64,000 nt of DNA from Psychrobacter sp. JCM 18900 (GCF_904846625.1 NZ_CAJHBL010000006.1:1-64000); one strand, 5' to 3'; positions 17,108 to 26,788 are shown, counted from the first letter of the stretch. Notes: generated from the letters alone by a model not told the origin. Translations and numbers: made by a program.

Positions 17108-18007
17108 CTAATGGCTGCCTATCAATATCTGTTGCTCGGCATTGGTTTTGGTCAGCTCTAGATTTTGGATAAATCGCCCTTCTACATCGGTAATGGTAAT
17201 TTTCCAATCATCTATCACGACGCTCTCGCCTTCTAAATCACCAACGAAGCCAAGTGCTTGCATGACCAGACCGCCCATCGTATCGACATCGGTATCGTCA
17301 AAACGACTACCCAGCTCATCATTACAGTCTTCAATTACTGTAGACGCTTGGACACGCCATGTGTTTGGTTTTTCTGGATCAGGGACGATATTGTTGATAT
17401 CGCTATCTTCATCAAAGTCATCATGCTCATCGACGATGTCGCCAACGATTTCTTCCAACAAGTCTTCCATGGTGACCACACCACCAAAGTTACCAAACTC
17501 ATCAACGACAATCGCCATATGTACTTGGGTACGCTGCAATGAGCGTAGCAAGGTATCAGAACGAGCCGTCTCACTGATATATAACGGTTGGCGCACCAAG
17601 TCTCTAAGACGCTTACTGTCAATTTTGTCTTCTTGGTTGCGAACCATATGTACCAGAATCGGAATCAAGTCTTTTGCCAATAAGATACCGATGACGGCAT
17701 CATCATCTTGACTGTCAAAAACAGGATAGCGCGAGTGAGTGGTTTCAAGAATGATGTCCATCACTTCGGCAAGGCTGGTGCTCTCATGCAGACCAATTAC
17801 TTGCGGACGCGGTGTCATGATTTCGCGGACTTGTGTCGCAGGCAAATCTAGCACGCCTTCTAACATATCGACAGTATCAGGCTCTAAAAACTGGCGCGAG
17901 TCTTGTACCAGACGAATCAATTCATCACGGGTTTCGGGGGCGGTCGATAGCCAGCGTTTTAAGCCGCGCATCGACCAACTACTCGGGCTGGGAGTGTCGT
18001 CAGACAT
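17108..18007 (-). CDS. corC: CorC/HlyC-family CBS-domain protein
   Basis: A 299-residue soluble protein with an N-terminal region bearing the MTPRPQV motif (about 65-71), two CBS domains (about 60-190, IVVDEFGNFGG in the second) and a C-terminal CorC_HlyC domain (about 205-290). There are no membrane helices. The family (YbeX/CorC) is linked to Mg/Co efflux with CorA and, by genetic evidence in E. coli, to ribosome maturation. It lies directly before lnt, as in many gammaproteobacteria; ybeY, often upstream, is not here. Confidence 0.9.
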   Translation of the reverse strand: MSDDTPSPSSWSMRGLKRWLSTAPETRDELIRLVQDSRQFLEPDTVDMLEGVLDLPATQVREIMTPRPQVIGLHESTSLAEVMDIILETTHSRYPVFDSQDDDAVIGILLAKDLIPILVHMVRNQEDKIDSKRLRDLVRQPLYISETARSDTLLRSLQRTQVHMAIVVDEFGNFGGVVTMEDLLEEIVGDIVDEHDDFDEDSDINNIVPDPEKPNTWRVQASTVIEDCNDELGSRFDDTDVDTMGGLVMQALGFVGDLEGESVVIDDWKITITDVEGRFIQNLELTKTNAEQQILIGSH

Positions 18008-18133
18008 GGTGGTGTGATTTAACCTCTTTAGTTAATAAAAATTAGAATAGTATTCAATAGAAAAACGAACAATACTCAATAAAAAAACAAGTAGAGCCTA
18101 GATGGGGATAAAAGTAGCAAATAAAACAGCTGG

Positions 18134-18163
18134 TTTGTTATTAATTAATGGATGAATAACAAA
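18134..18163. repeat. A/T-rich inverted repeat
   Basis: TTTGTTATT and AATAACAAA form a perfect 9-bp dyad with a 12-base gap in the intergenic region between corC and the divergent DUF4105 gene. It may be an operator or hairpin; chance is possible in A/T-rich DNA. Confidence 0.3.
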
Positions 18164-18295
18164 TTTTCTAGTACAAATTAGCTTCACTTTATCGCAAGGC
18201 TCACCGACATTCAACGACAAATTCACTCAAATTGTATTGTCAGCGTGTTATAAACTTTGCTATGGTCAAAGCCTTTATTTATCAAAGCAAACCCT

Positions 18296-19645
18296 ATGTC
18301 GCTACGTTCCGTTTTTTCTCGCTTACTCTTGTCGCGTTCACGCAGTCGACGGTCAGACAGTCGTGGCTTAGAGAGCCGTGGTTTAGAGAGCCTTGACTTA
18401 AAACGAGAAACATCAAAAAATAGCCCATCAGATAGCAATCAGCCAAAGCCTACATGGCGCCAGCGTCTTGTGACTTTTTTAATTGCCGTTACGTTATTGT
18501 TATCAGCGATATGGTTGTTACTCGCGATTTGGTATCAATACGGCGTCAGCTCAGTATTGACTTGGCTTTCGACAATAGCGATTGTAAGTATATTAGCTGC
18601 GCTGCTAAGTACGCGTTATTGGGATGCCGTCACAAAAGTATTGCACAGTGACTCACTATCTAATAAAAAGTCAGTTAGCAAAAGCACAGCAACCAAACTA
18701 CTTATCGGCATATATAGCGCTGTTTGGCTTGTAGGTCTAGGTTGGTTTTTTTCTATTGAGCCCAAGCAGGATCGTGACTGGATGGCTGAGGTCGACCAAC
18801 GGGTCTCTTATGAACGCGATGCGACCAACCCTGATTTAATTACTTTAACCAATGTTCGTAACTTTGATTGGCAGACTGAAGAAGACGCTACCGAGCATTG
18901 GGATACCCGTACGATTGATTTATCTAAACTCTCTGGCGTTGATGTGACCAACTCTTATTGGATGGGACCACTAATCGCTCATACCTTAGTTAGCTTTCGA
19001 TTTGAAGGTGATAGACCACTTGCCTTCTCATTTGAGATTCGTAAAGAAGACGGCGAGTCTTTTTCAGCGCTGGCTGGGTTTTTTCGACGTTATGAGCTGA
19101 GCCTGATCGCCGCAGAAGAGCGCGATATTATTTACACTCGCAGCAATGCGCGCGGCGAGCAGGTTTATCTGTTTCCTATCAGTAATTTGCAGCAGCATGA
19201 AGTGAGGTCGCTATTTGAATCTTATCTAACGGCGGCTGATGATTTGAACGCTAAACCTGCTTGGTACAATACATTGCTCAGCAACTGTACCAATATTATC
19301 TTTTATATGGCGCGTATCGTCAGTGGCGATCGTTTGCCATGGGATTATCGGATTTGGGTCTCTGGTTGGTTACCGAACTATCTATATGATGTAGGCATGT
19401 TGGATGCGGCACCAGAAAAGAACAACCAGCCTTGGTCAATGAACACGTGGTATGAGCGCACTCATATCAACCCAAAAGCAAAGGGTTTCGATAATCAAGT
19501 CAACTCACATTCTGATATCGATAGAGATAAAAACAGCCGTAAATTCTCACAGCAGATTCGTCAAGATATTCCGATACCAGCATTGGCTAACTCGCAAGCC
19601 AGTGCGGAAGCAAAGGCCAAATCTACTGCTCAAGCATCTAACTAA
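18296..19645 (+). CDS. DUF4105 (Lnb N-terminal periplasmic domain) membrane protein
   Basis: A 449-residue protein from the ATG at 18296 (an in-frame TTG at 18257 is less likely). It starts with a basic Arg/Ser/Leu-rich stretch containing a 5-residue tandem repeat, then has three membrane helices (about 55-80, 85-105 and 140-160), then a large extracytoplasmic DUF4105 domain with NFDWQTEEDATEHWDTR, SYWMGPLIAHTLVSF and a conserved SNCTNI. The invariant Cys and the upstream His suggest a Cys-protease-like fold of the NlpC/P60 type; this is family-level inference. It ends 7 bp from the convergent YcgN-like gene. The function is not established. Confidence 0.82.
   Translation: MSLRSVFSRLLLSRSRSRRSDSRGLESRGLESLDLKRETSKNSPSDSNQPKPTWRQRLVTFLIAVTLLLSAIWLLLAIWYQYGVSSVLTWLSTIAIVSILAALLSTRYWDAVTKVLHSDSLSNKKSVSKSTATKLLIGIYSAVWLVGLGWFFSIEPKQDRDWMAEVDQRVSYERDATNPDLITLTNVRNFDWQTEEDATEHWDTRTIDLSKLSGVDVTNSYWMGPLIAHTLVSFRFEGDRPLAFSFEIRKEDGESFSALAGFFRRYELSLIAAEERDIIYTRSNARGEQVYLFPISNLQQHEVRSLFESYLTAADDLNAKPAWYNTLLSNCTNIIFYMARIVSGDRLPWDYRIWVSGWLPNYLYDVGMLDAAPEKNNQPWSMNTWYERTHINPKAKGFDNQVNSHSDIDRDKNSRKFSQQIRQDIPIPALANSQASAEAKAKSTAQASN
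18361..18390 (+). repeat. 15-bp in-frame tandem repeat in the DUF4105 gene
   Basis: Two near-identical 15-bp units (one differs at two bases) with a decayed third follow in the basic N-terminal region, encoding a repeated RGLES-type pentapeptide. Confidence 0.6.
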
Positions 19646-19652
19646 CGGTAGA

Positions 19653-20288
19653 CTAAGGATTAACCCAGTTAACCACCCGCGTTTCCATCTCTTCATCAGA
19701 CATACCGATTTCCGTGACACAGCGACCGGCGACGCCCACGTTGGCCGCTCGCATTTGTTGTTGTGTTACCACAGCATCCCCAGTCAATAATAAATGCCAA
19801 CTTGGTAAGCCCTGCCCTTTATACAAACGCTTATAAGCGCAGTGCGATGGTAGCCACATCATCTTGGGTAAGTTGTCCATAGTCAGCTGAATACAGTCTG
19901 GTACGTGCTCCTGGCGCGTTGCATAGTGACTGCAATATCCTGTCGCGCAGTCCATCAACTGGCAGGTGACATCGGTATATTCGACTAGCTCCTCATCCAC
20001 ATTGCCGCTTTCATCTTCATCGATGTACTTAATCAAGCAGCAACTGCCGCAACCATCGCACAACGCTTCCCACTCGCTATGGTTTAGTTCTGTTAACGCA
20101 AATCGCGACCAGAACTGCGGACGTAGTGGCTCAGACTCATACTTAGAATCAACATCAGCATCAGCATTAGAGTCGGCATTGACACTATCAGGGAACAAAC
20201 TTACCGGTTGCGCAGGCTTGGCTGCTGCGTCGAGACCTGAGTTCAAGTCTGATTGGTCATTATTTTTGTTTAACAAATTTATAGTCAT
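19653..20288 (-). CDS. YcgN-family cysteine cluster protein
   Basis: A 211-residue protein whose C-terminal 150 residues match the UPF0260/YcgN family: SEWEALCDGCGSCCL (about 71-85), a further CQLMDCATGYCSHY block, VPDCIQL, and LPSHCAYKRLYKGQGLPSWHLLLTG. The eight or so Cys suggest binding of zinc or an Fe-S cluster; the function is not established. Compared with E. coli YcgN (about 150 residues) it has an extra N-terminal extension of about 60 residues, rich in Asp, Ala and Ser. It converges with the DUF4105 gene with only 7 bp between, and no terminator is visible between them. Confidence 0.88.
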   Translation of the reverse strand: MTINLLNKNNDQSDLNSGLDAAAKPAQPVSLFPDSVNADSNADADVDSKYESEPLRPQFWSRFALTELNHSEWEALCDGCGSCCLIKYIDEDESGNVDEELVEYTDVTCQLMDCATGYCSHYATRQEHVPDCIQLTMDNLPKMMWLPSHCAYKRLYKGQGLPSWHLLLTGDAVVTQQQMRAANVGVAGRCVTEIGMSDEEMETRVVNWVNP

Positions 20289-20433
20289 AAAGTCGCTGTA
20301 GCATTTTGATAAAGAGCGTTACAGTATTATAGCTGTTTTTGCTAGACATGGGCGTTAAGGTAGTACGAGTTAGAAAAACGAACCAGCACAATGACGAATA
20401 ATTAAAACTCACAACATAAAAAAGGACAATAAT

Positions 20434-21171
20434 ATGTCAATTAAGACTTTTGAATTAATCAGTACTACCGAAAACGGTGTAGAGCTTATCAGTTATGTAG
20501 CACTACCAGAAAATGCTTCAGATGAAAATCCAGCAGCAGGTATCTTGGTTGCACCAGAATGGTGGGGTGTGGTCGATCATCCAAAATCAGTGGTTGAGCG
20601 CTTGGCAGAAGCAGGTTATGCAGCAGTCGCTATGGACGTTTATGGTGAAGGCAAATTAACTACTGATGCAGCGCAGGCAAACATGTGGATGGAGCAAGTA
20701 CTGGCCGATCAAGACATGCTAATGGCACGCTGCCGCTTGATTTTGAATGACTTCAGCGATCAGTTATCTGTCGATGGTGACAACCTAGGTGCAATCGGTT
20801 ACTGTTTCGGCGGTAAAGTCGTCCTAGATATGGCTCGCGAAGGCATGCCACTAAAAGCCGTTGCTACTTTCCATGGTAACCCAACGCCAAAACAGCCAGC
20901 TGACAAAAACTTTGCAGCAAAAGTGTTGGTCGCTCATGGCCGTGATGACTCAATGGTATCAATGGATGCTATCGAAGGTCTAAAATCAGAGCTAGACGCA
21001 GCCGATGTTGATTACACTATTGACGTTTATGACAACGCTAAACATGGCTTTACCAATCCGCATGCCGATGAGCGCGCAGCCAAAAATGAAGTAGATCTTG
21101 GCTACAATGAAGCCGCTGCTAAACAAAGCTGGGAAAACATGCTTGAGTTTATGAAAGCCAATTTGGCATAA
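20434..21171 (+). CDS. Dienelactone hydrolase family protein
   Basis: A 245-residue cytoplasmic alpha/beta hydrolase of the dienelactone hydrolase type, with nucleophile Cys124 in GYCFGG, acid Asp171 or Asp172 in HGRDDSMV, and His204 in KHGFTNP. The N-terminal VAPEWWGV is typical. Relatives hydrolyse dienelactones in chloroaromatic breakdown, but here there is no aromatic pathway nearby, so the substrate is unknown. RBS is AAAGGA before the ATG. A strong terminator follows at 21199-21234. Confidence 0.9.
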   Translation: MSIKTFELISTTENGVELISYVALPENASDENPAAGILVAPEWWGVVDHPKSVVERLAEAGYAAVAMDVYGEGKLTTDAAQANMWMEQVLADQDMLMARCRLILNDFSDQLSVDGDNLGAIGYCFGGKVVLDMAREGMPLKAVATFHGNPTPKQPADKNFAAKVLVAHGRDDSMVSMDAIEGLKSELDAADVDYTIDVYDNAKHGFTNPHADERAAKNEVDLGYNEAAAKQSWENMLEFMKANLA

Positions 21172-21198
21172 AAAAGATCTGGTATAAAACTCATCAAG

Positions 21199-21234
21199 AA
21201 GGGTAGCTTAATTATTAAGCTACCCTTTTATTTT
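21199..21234 (+). terminator. Terminator of the dienelactone hydrolase gene
   Basis: A 14-bp inverted repeat (21199-21212 with 21214-21227) with a GGGTAGC core, followed by TTTATTTT. Confidence 0.85.
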
Positions 21235-21333
21235 GAGCAGCGTTTTAGCACCTGTCTTTTAGCCCAGTAATCAGAGTAGTCTTGTGCTTCTTATCAAATC
21301 ACGTCATTATCACTTTACTATAAACTGGATTGA

Positions 21334-24300
21334 GTGACGAAGATGTTGTATCTAATGGTGACCCAGTTGGGCTGGCTGGCTTTTACGATTTTATTGATCG
21401 TAGTGGTCGCGTTATATACTAGGATAGCTCGAAAAATCGAGCATCTACGCCGCGATGTAACGACGCTGCAAGCTGAGCTGGAGCAGCAAAGACAGCGTAA
21501 TATGACGCCTCCGTCTGCACCTTTCGTCGATAAAAGCAATTATGCGCGCAACACTGCTACTGACGATCATGATCTTAAAAACAATGTTCCTAAAGACAGT
21601 GACGCTAAAGACAGTGACGCTAAAGACCACGATGATAAAGAAACAACTTTCAACTCACAACACTCTTCTCCAGATAATCGGCTGCCTGTATCACCACCAC
21701 CGCTTCCTACCGTTGCTTCAAACTCAACCATACATGCAGCATCAAACGTCTATGACGATAAATCTATAGACGATAACGCCTCGATAAATACGAAAAACAC
21801 AGCACCTACCGCACCGATTGAGCCTGATGAACGCTCATTGCCTATTGTGACCTCGCTGATTCATTCAATCAAAAACTGGTTTTTCGGTGGCAACTTGGTC
21901 GTGCGAGTCGGCGTATTGGTATTGCTAGTAGGTGTGGTGCTCCTGCTTCGCTTATTAAGCGAATATATCGAGATTTCGATTGCCACGAAGCTGATAGCAG
22001 TTGGCGTTACAGGATTAGCATTAGCAGCACTTGGGTTAAAGCTGACGGCAAAACGCTTCTCATATGGGATTACGCTACAAGGCGCAGGCTTAGCAATTGC
22101 GTATCTAAGTACTTTTTTTGCTTACAGCGTTTATGAAATTATTACTAGTATCCCAAGCTTTATCGGGCTTGGTTTATTGTCTGCCATTACCATTGCTCTC
22201 GCCGTACGTCAAAACGCTTTTCCATTAGCATTACTAGCATTATCGGGTGGATTTTTTGCACCGATTTTGACCAGTGAAGATACTGGTAGCTTGGTCACCT
22301 TATTTAGCTATTATCTACTGCTAAACGTCACCATTGCCGTCATTGCTCACTATCGACCGTGGAAAATACTGAATCTATTCGGTGTGACTGTGACATTTGG
22401 CTTGGCATACTATTGGGGTATCAGCGAAAACCTGAGCACTGTCATTGAAACGCAGCGCTGGGCATTGGTAGCGTTAGTAACCTTACACTGGTTGCTTTAC
22501 TTATTTGTCGTCATTCGTTATGCACAGCAAATCATCACTTATAATGCGCTAAACGAAAAAGACCTCAGTCATGCTGATAATGTAGATGACACAAAACACT
22601 TGGACAGAGCCCATGTAGGCAGCTCCTATGTATTTCCCATTGATACGGGCTTACTATTTTCAGTACCGCTACTGGCTTTTGGTTTGTTTTCTGCCTTATT
22701 AAACGACATCTCTAACGCCCTCACGATTACCAGTGCCATTTTGGCTATGGTTTATCTTGGGATGGGCTGGTTGTTCATCCAGCGCAGTAGACGCTATGCT
22801 TTAATCACCGAAGGGATGCTGGCATTAGGATTAGGATTTTTTGCGCTCGTTATTCCGCTGGCGCTAGATGCTGAATGGATTGCTTTTGGTTGGTCCGTAC
22901 AAGGGTTGGCGCTAGTATGGTTTGGACGACGCTCGCTGCGATCATGGTCGGTATTATTCGGCTTGCTATTACAGCTCGTCAGCATTGGTATGCTAGTGAC
23001 AACAGCAATATTCTCTATCACAGACTATCCCGTTTTAGCCTTTAGTATTTCAGCGCTCAGTTATCTAGCGACCGTCTTTATATTACGCGCTAGCAATTCA
23101 CCTGCCGCGCTGATTAATAGCTTAGATAGTAGTAATAACCTTAGTAGCCTTAAAAATAAAGGCACTACAACATCCTCGGTCATACAATTACAAACCTCAG
23201 TAATACAATCACAAACATTGGACGGTGCATCAGATACATTAACTAGCTATGCGAGTGCGCTGGGTGTCAGTACGCAAGCGGCGCAGCAATGGCTGACCTC
23301 TATCGATAGTCAAAGCCGCGTATTCAAATTCGTTTGGCACAGCCCTAGATTCATCAAATTTTTGACACTGACCGCGATGGCTTGGATGCTACAAGTACTA
23401 ATGCTTGATTTGCATCATTGGTTTGATATCTGGCAATCAAGCACGACGGTAATTGCACTGGCAGCACTCATCAGCTTGATCGCTTATTGGGTTATCAATC
23501 GCTATCGTCCGTGGGCGGAAATCAGACAGCTTAGTCATGGATTATTGGCCCTGTTCTACTTCATGCTAATACTGCAACTGCCACAAAAATTTGAGCGCAA
23601 TCTAACATGGGCAACAGCGGAATGGTTGGTGTTCGTAAGCTTAATAATCGGTTGGCTGGTTATGGGGCAGCTATGGCTAAAAACATGGTCTGATACATTG
23701 TCTGATAATGACAATGTATCACGTTATACTGCTGCAAGCTGGCTAGGTACAGGGCTGTTGCTGATTGCTGCCGCGGCGCATTATGGCCTACCAGACTCTG
23801 ATGGTGTGATGGCTTTCTTGTTTTCAGCGGTACTTATATTATTTGGACTATGGTTCAATCGTCGTTATCTCAGTCAAAATGCAGAAAACACATCAACTAA
23901 TAAAGTTTCAGAACAAGGTCTGCTGTATTGGTTTGATTGGCAACAGGCACTATTAGGATGCGCTGCCATTTTTGCTCCCATTGCTTTACTGTGGGTTGTT
24001 CTTACCAATTGGTCTTATGACGGTATGATTTGGGAACTGTCTTATTTTCCATTGTTCAACCTATATGACATCACATCGTGGCTGACGCTATCGGTTGGTT
24101 TTAGTCTGTATTACATCAGCCAGCACAGTCACAATGAAATCGTTATCGAGTCGAGTGCAGATGCCAAATCCAAGCGCGTATTTACCGCTGAAAATTTGCT
24201 AATTGTATTGGGTCTGATCAGCTTCTGGTTAATCTCCAGCATGTTGGTCAGAACGCTACATGCCTTTATTGGCACACCGCTTTGGAATGACTATCAAGGC

Positions 24301-24594
24301 GGCGCATGGCAGAGCGAGCAGGTACAAACTGGACTGACGATTTTATGGACGCTTTTAGCCTTGGTCGCCACCATCATGGCGAGTCGATATTGGCAGCGCG
24401 CGCTTTGGTTTATGGGTATTGGATTATTAGGTATTGTCGTACTTAAGCTAGTCTTGGTAGATTTATCACAGACTGAGGCAATTTGGCGAGTGATATCCTT
24501 CCTTGGCGCAGGTAGTTTGATTCTGCTCATTGGGTATCTCGCCCCATTACCACCAGCACACGAGGAAACAGAAAACCAAAATCAAGCGTCATGA
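21334..24594 (+). CDS. DUF2339 multi-spanning membrane protein
   Basis: A 1086-residue inner-membrane protein. It begins with one helix (about 5-28), a short coiled coil (35-55), and a polar disordered section (55-170) with a 5-residue tandem repeat, and then more than twenty hydrophobic helices to the end, broken by one polar loop (about 595-660). The GNLVVRVGVLVLLVGVVLLLR motif region at the start of the helical part (kept here only as a description) is typical of DUF2339. No function is established. Starts GTG 21334 and ATG 21343 are both possible. ylqF follows 122 bp downstream. Confidence 0.85.
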   Translation: MTKMLYLMVTQLGWLAFTILLIVVVALYTRIARKIEHLRRDVTTLQAELEQQRQRNMTPPSAPFVDKSNYARNTATDDHDLKNNVPKDSDAKDSDAKDHDDKETTFNSQHSSPDNRLPVSPPPLPTVASNSTIHAASNVYDDKSIDDNASINTKNTAPTAPIEPDERSLPIVTSLIHSIKNWFFGGNLVVRVGVLVLLVGVVLLLRLLSEYIEISIATKLIAVGVTGLALAALGLKLTAKRFSYGITLQGAGLAIAYLSTFFAYSVYEIITSIPSFIGLGLLSAITIALAVRQNAFPLALLALSGGFFAPILTSEDTGSLVTLFSYYLLLNVTIAVIAHYRPWKILNLFGVTVTFGLAYYWGISENLSTVIETQRWALVALVTLHWLLYLFVVIRYAQQIITYNALNEKDLSHADNVDDTKHLDRAHVGSSYVFPIDTGLLFSVPLLAFGLFSALLNDISNALTITSAILAMVYLGMGWLFIQRSRRYALITEGMLALGLGFFALVIPLALDAEWIAFGWSVQGLALVWFGRRSLRSWSVLFGLLLQLVSIGMLVTTAIFSITDYPVLAFSISALSYLATVFILRASNSPAALINSLDSSNNLSSLKNKGTTTSSVIQLQTSVIQSQTLDGASDTLTSYASALGVSTQAAQQWLTSIDSQSRVFKFVWHSPRFIKFLTLTAMAWMLQVLMLDLHHWFDIWQSSTTVIALAALISLIAYWVINRYRPWAEIRQLSHGLLALFYFMLILQLPQKFERNLTWATAEWLVFVSLIIGWLVMGQLWLKTWSDTLSDNDNVSRYTAASWLGTGLLLIAAAAHYGLPDSDGVMAFLFSAVLILFGLWFNRRYLSQNAENTSTNKVSEQGLLYWFDWQQALLGCAAIFAPIALLWVVLTNWSYDGMIWELSYFPLFNLYDITSWLTLSVGFSLYYISQHSHNEIVIESSADAKSKRVFTAENLLIVLGLISFWLISSMLVRTLHAFIGTPLWNDYQGGAWQSEQVQTGLTILWTLLALVATIMASRYWQRALWFMGIGLLGIVVLKLVLVDLSQTEAIWRVISFLGAGSLILLIGYLAPLPPAHEETENQNQAS
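21591..21620 (+). repeat. 15-bp in-frame tandem repeat in the DUF2339 gene
   Basis: Two identical 15-bp units, TAAAGACAGTGACGC, in tandem, followed by a partial third, encode a Lys-Asp-Ser-Asp-Ala repeat in the disordered cytoplasmic or periplasmic spacer. Confidence 0.75.
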
Positions 24595-24716
24595 CAAAGC
24601 TGGTTGGGTGAAATTGTGCCGTGAGCAAGGTGGTTCTGTAGTAAACTGGACACCATTAGAAAGTAAACGTTGATTGTTTTACTTTTAGCATTTTTTATAA
24701 AAGGTTATGAAAGCAG

Positions 24717-25673
24717 ATGGATAAGAGAGCAAGTATTCAGTGGTTCCCTGGGCATATGAACAAAGCCCGTAACGAAATCAAAGAAGTCATGCCGCAGATG
24801 GATTTGGTCATCGAGGTCATCGATGCGCGGATTCCATATAGTAGTGAAAACCCAATGGTCGCAGCACTGCGCGGCGAAAAACCTGTTATCAAAATTCTGA
24901 ACAAAGCTGACCTTGCCGATCCTGAGTTGACTCAAGCATGGATGGATTATCTCGAGCAGCAAGATGGGGTCAAAGCCATCGCTTGCGATACTGAAAAAGC
25001 CAATGATGTAAAACGTATCATCGCCATCTGTAAGCATCTAGTACCCAATAAAGTCGGGACTGGTCGTCAAATCAAAGCAATGATTATGGGTATTCCAAAC
25101 GTTGGTAAATCAACGCTGATCAATACGCTAGCAGGACGCGCTGTGGCAAAGACAGGCGACGAGCCAGCCGTGACCAAGTCACAACAACTGATTAAGCTCG
25201 ACGATGACATCATGCTCTATGACACACCTGGTATGCTATGGCCAAAAGTCGAAAACGAAAACTCAGGCTATCGTTTAGCAGCGACAGGCGGTATTCGTGA
25301 TACGGCTTTTGACTTCGCTGATGTGGCAAGCTATACCGCTGAGTACCTAATGCAAGCCTATCCTGAGCTGCTAAAAACCCGCTATAAAATTGAAGAGCTG
25401 CCAAAGACTGATTGGGAGTTTTTTGAAGTGGCTGGACGTAATCGCGGCTGTGTACGCGCGGGCAACCAAGTCGATACGTACCGTATGTCTGAGATTCTCA
25501 TTAACGAATTGCGTAGTGCGAAAATTGGTCGCATCACGCTAGAAACACCAGCGATGACTGAAGCGGAAGAAATCGTCGTCGCTGAACAACGACTCGCTGC
25601 TGAAGAGAAGAAAAAAGCGAAAGAGGAAGAAAAACGCTTACGTCGTCTAAAAACGCGGAAGAATCGTAAGTAG
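24717..25673 (+). CDS. ylqF: Ribosome biogenesis GTPase YlqF/RbgA
   Basis: Circularly permuted GTPase of 318 residues that acts in late assembly of the large ribosomal subunit. The permuted order is clear: G4 NKAD (62-65) comes before G1 GIPNVGKS (125-132) and G3 DTPG (169-172). The N-terminal WFPGHMNKA is typical. The C-terminus (about 285-318) is a Lys/Glu/Arg-rich tail. RbgA is best studied in Bacillus subtilis, where it helps load L16; most gammaproteobacteria carry other GTPases, though Moraxellaceae homologues exist. A GIY-YIG gene follows 23 bp downstream, so the two may share a transcript. Confidence 0.93.
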   Translation: MDKRASIQWFPGHMNKARNEIKEVMPQMDLVIEVIDARIPYSSENPMVAALRGEKPVIKILNKADLADPELTQAWMDYLEQQDGVKAIACDTEKANDVKRIIAICKHLVPNKVGTGRQIKAMIMGIPNVGKSTLINTLAGRAVAKTGDEPAVTKSQQLIKLDDDIMLYDTPGMLWPKVENENSGYRLAATGGIRDTAFDFADVASYTAEYLMQAYPELLKTRYKIEELPKTDWEFFEVAGRNRGCVRAGNQVDTYRMSEILINELRSAKIGRITLETPAMTEAEEIVVAEQRLAAEEKKKAKEEEKRLRRLKTRKNRK

Positions 25674-25696
25674 ATTCTCCAATAATATAAGTTACT

Positions 25697-26635
25697 ATGA
25701 ATCCATTAATACCATCGGCTAAAACCATTCAAATTTATCTGCCAAAAGGTAACCCTCGTGGGTTGCGTTTGGCAGAGATGACTACGCGCACAGTAAGATT
25801 GATTGAAATTCCCCGTATCCACATTGACGATTTTTTTGCGATGGCCGATGCCAATCAAGTTGGTTTGTATTTTTTGATTGGTGATACCGATAGTGTAGAG
25901 AAGCCGTTACTCTATGTTGGACAAACTGGTGATCTTAAAAGACGTCTTAACCAACACGATGACAAAGAGTTCTGGACACGGGCTTTTGTCATGCTCTCAA
26001 CTAATAACTCCATGACGCAAACCCATGCGCTATATATGGAACATAAGGCTATCGCAACTGCTATAGAGGTGGGACGTTACGAACTAAAAAATGGAAATAA
26101 TGGTAATAAACCGCATACACCTGACCCATTAAAGGCTGATTGCGAGGAATTATTCCACACTCTTGATGTTTTACTATCCACTTTAGGACAGCCTATTTTC
26201 GAGTCCTTGGCTATTCATGATAGCCTTCATACCAACAAGACTTATGAAAACAAAACGACTGATTCCACCATTGCTAAAGTTGCTCAAATAATCGATGAAG
26301 CTCCAACGAAACCTATTCCAGCTCTGTTTTACTACAAGATAAAAGGTGGTGATGCTAAAGGATACTATGACGACGATGGCTTTGTAATATTAGCAGGTTC
26401 TCTAATACGGCAAACACAAACGTCATCAGCTCCGCCATTCGTGACTAAATTAAAAGAGAGTCTGCTCAGTAGCGGCAAACTCGTAGCCGTAAACGATAAA
26501 AGCTATAAACTCACTGAAAACCATTTATTTAAAACACCCAGTGGAGCCAGTGCTCTAGTATCAGGACGTTCGACCAACGGATGGATTGAGTGGAAAAATA
26601 AATCGGGTGAGACTTTAGACAGTGTTTATCGATAA
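25697..26635 (+). CDS. GIY-YIG nuclease-domain protein with DUF4357
   Basis: A 312-residue protein. The GIY-YIG domain (about 50-145) shows GLY (56-58), YVG (73-75), the basic RR of the KRRL helix (82-83), His87, and a probable metal-binding Glu115 in LYMEHKA. The C-terminal DUF4357 domain (about 232-312) ends with GRSTNGWIEWKNKSG. This pair is often found as a solitary accessory gene, sometimes near restriction systems; none is here. It could nick or cut DNA, but the biological role is unknown. The start lacks a good RBS, which may mean coupling to ylqF 23 bp upstream. The gene seems more A/T rich than its neighbours. Confidence 0.85.
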   Translation: MNPLIPSAKTIQIYLPKGNPRGLRLAEMTTRTVRLIEIPRIHIDDFFAMADANQVGLYFLIGDTDSVEKPLLYVGQTGDLKRRLNQHDDKEFWTRAFVMLSTNNSMTQTHALYMEHKAIATAIEVGRYELKNGNNGNKPHTPDPLKADCEELFHTLDVLLSTLGQPIFESLAIHDSLHTNKTYENKTTDSTIAKVAQIIDEAPTKPIPALFYYKIKGGDAKGYYDDDGFVILAGSLIRQTQTSSAPPFVTKLKESLLSSGKLVAVNDKSYKLTENHLFKTPSGASALVSGRSTNGWIEWKNKSGETLDSVYR

Positions 26636-26732
26636 ACTCGTACTTCTCTATAGTGATACTATCTATCCCCTTTATTTATAAACAATTAAGCCTCATATAT
26701 TGGTAAATAATTTTATCTATTTACCTTCTCGC

Positions 26733-26761
26733 TTGCCAACTATAAATCCAAATCCTATATA
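26733..26761 (+). promoter_or_regulatory. mutY promoter
   Basis: TTGCCA (26733-26738) and TATATA (26756-26761) with an ideal 17-bp spacer lie 28 bp before the mutY start, giving it independent transcription. Confidence 0.6.
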
Positions 26762-26788
26762 TCCCTGTTCAACTTACAAGGAATACTC

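Noticed and set aside
16941..17207. 88-codon minus-strand frame downstream of corC
   Set aside because: It overlaps the corC end and spans its terminator; no domain seen.
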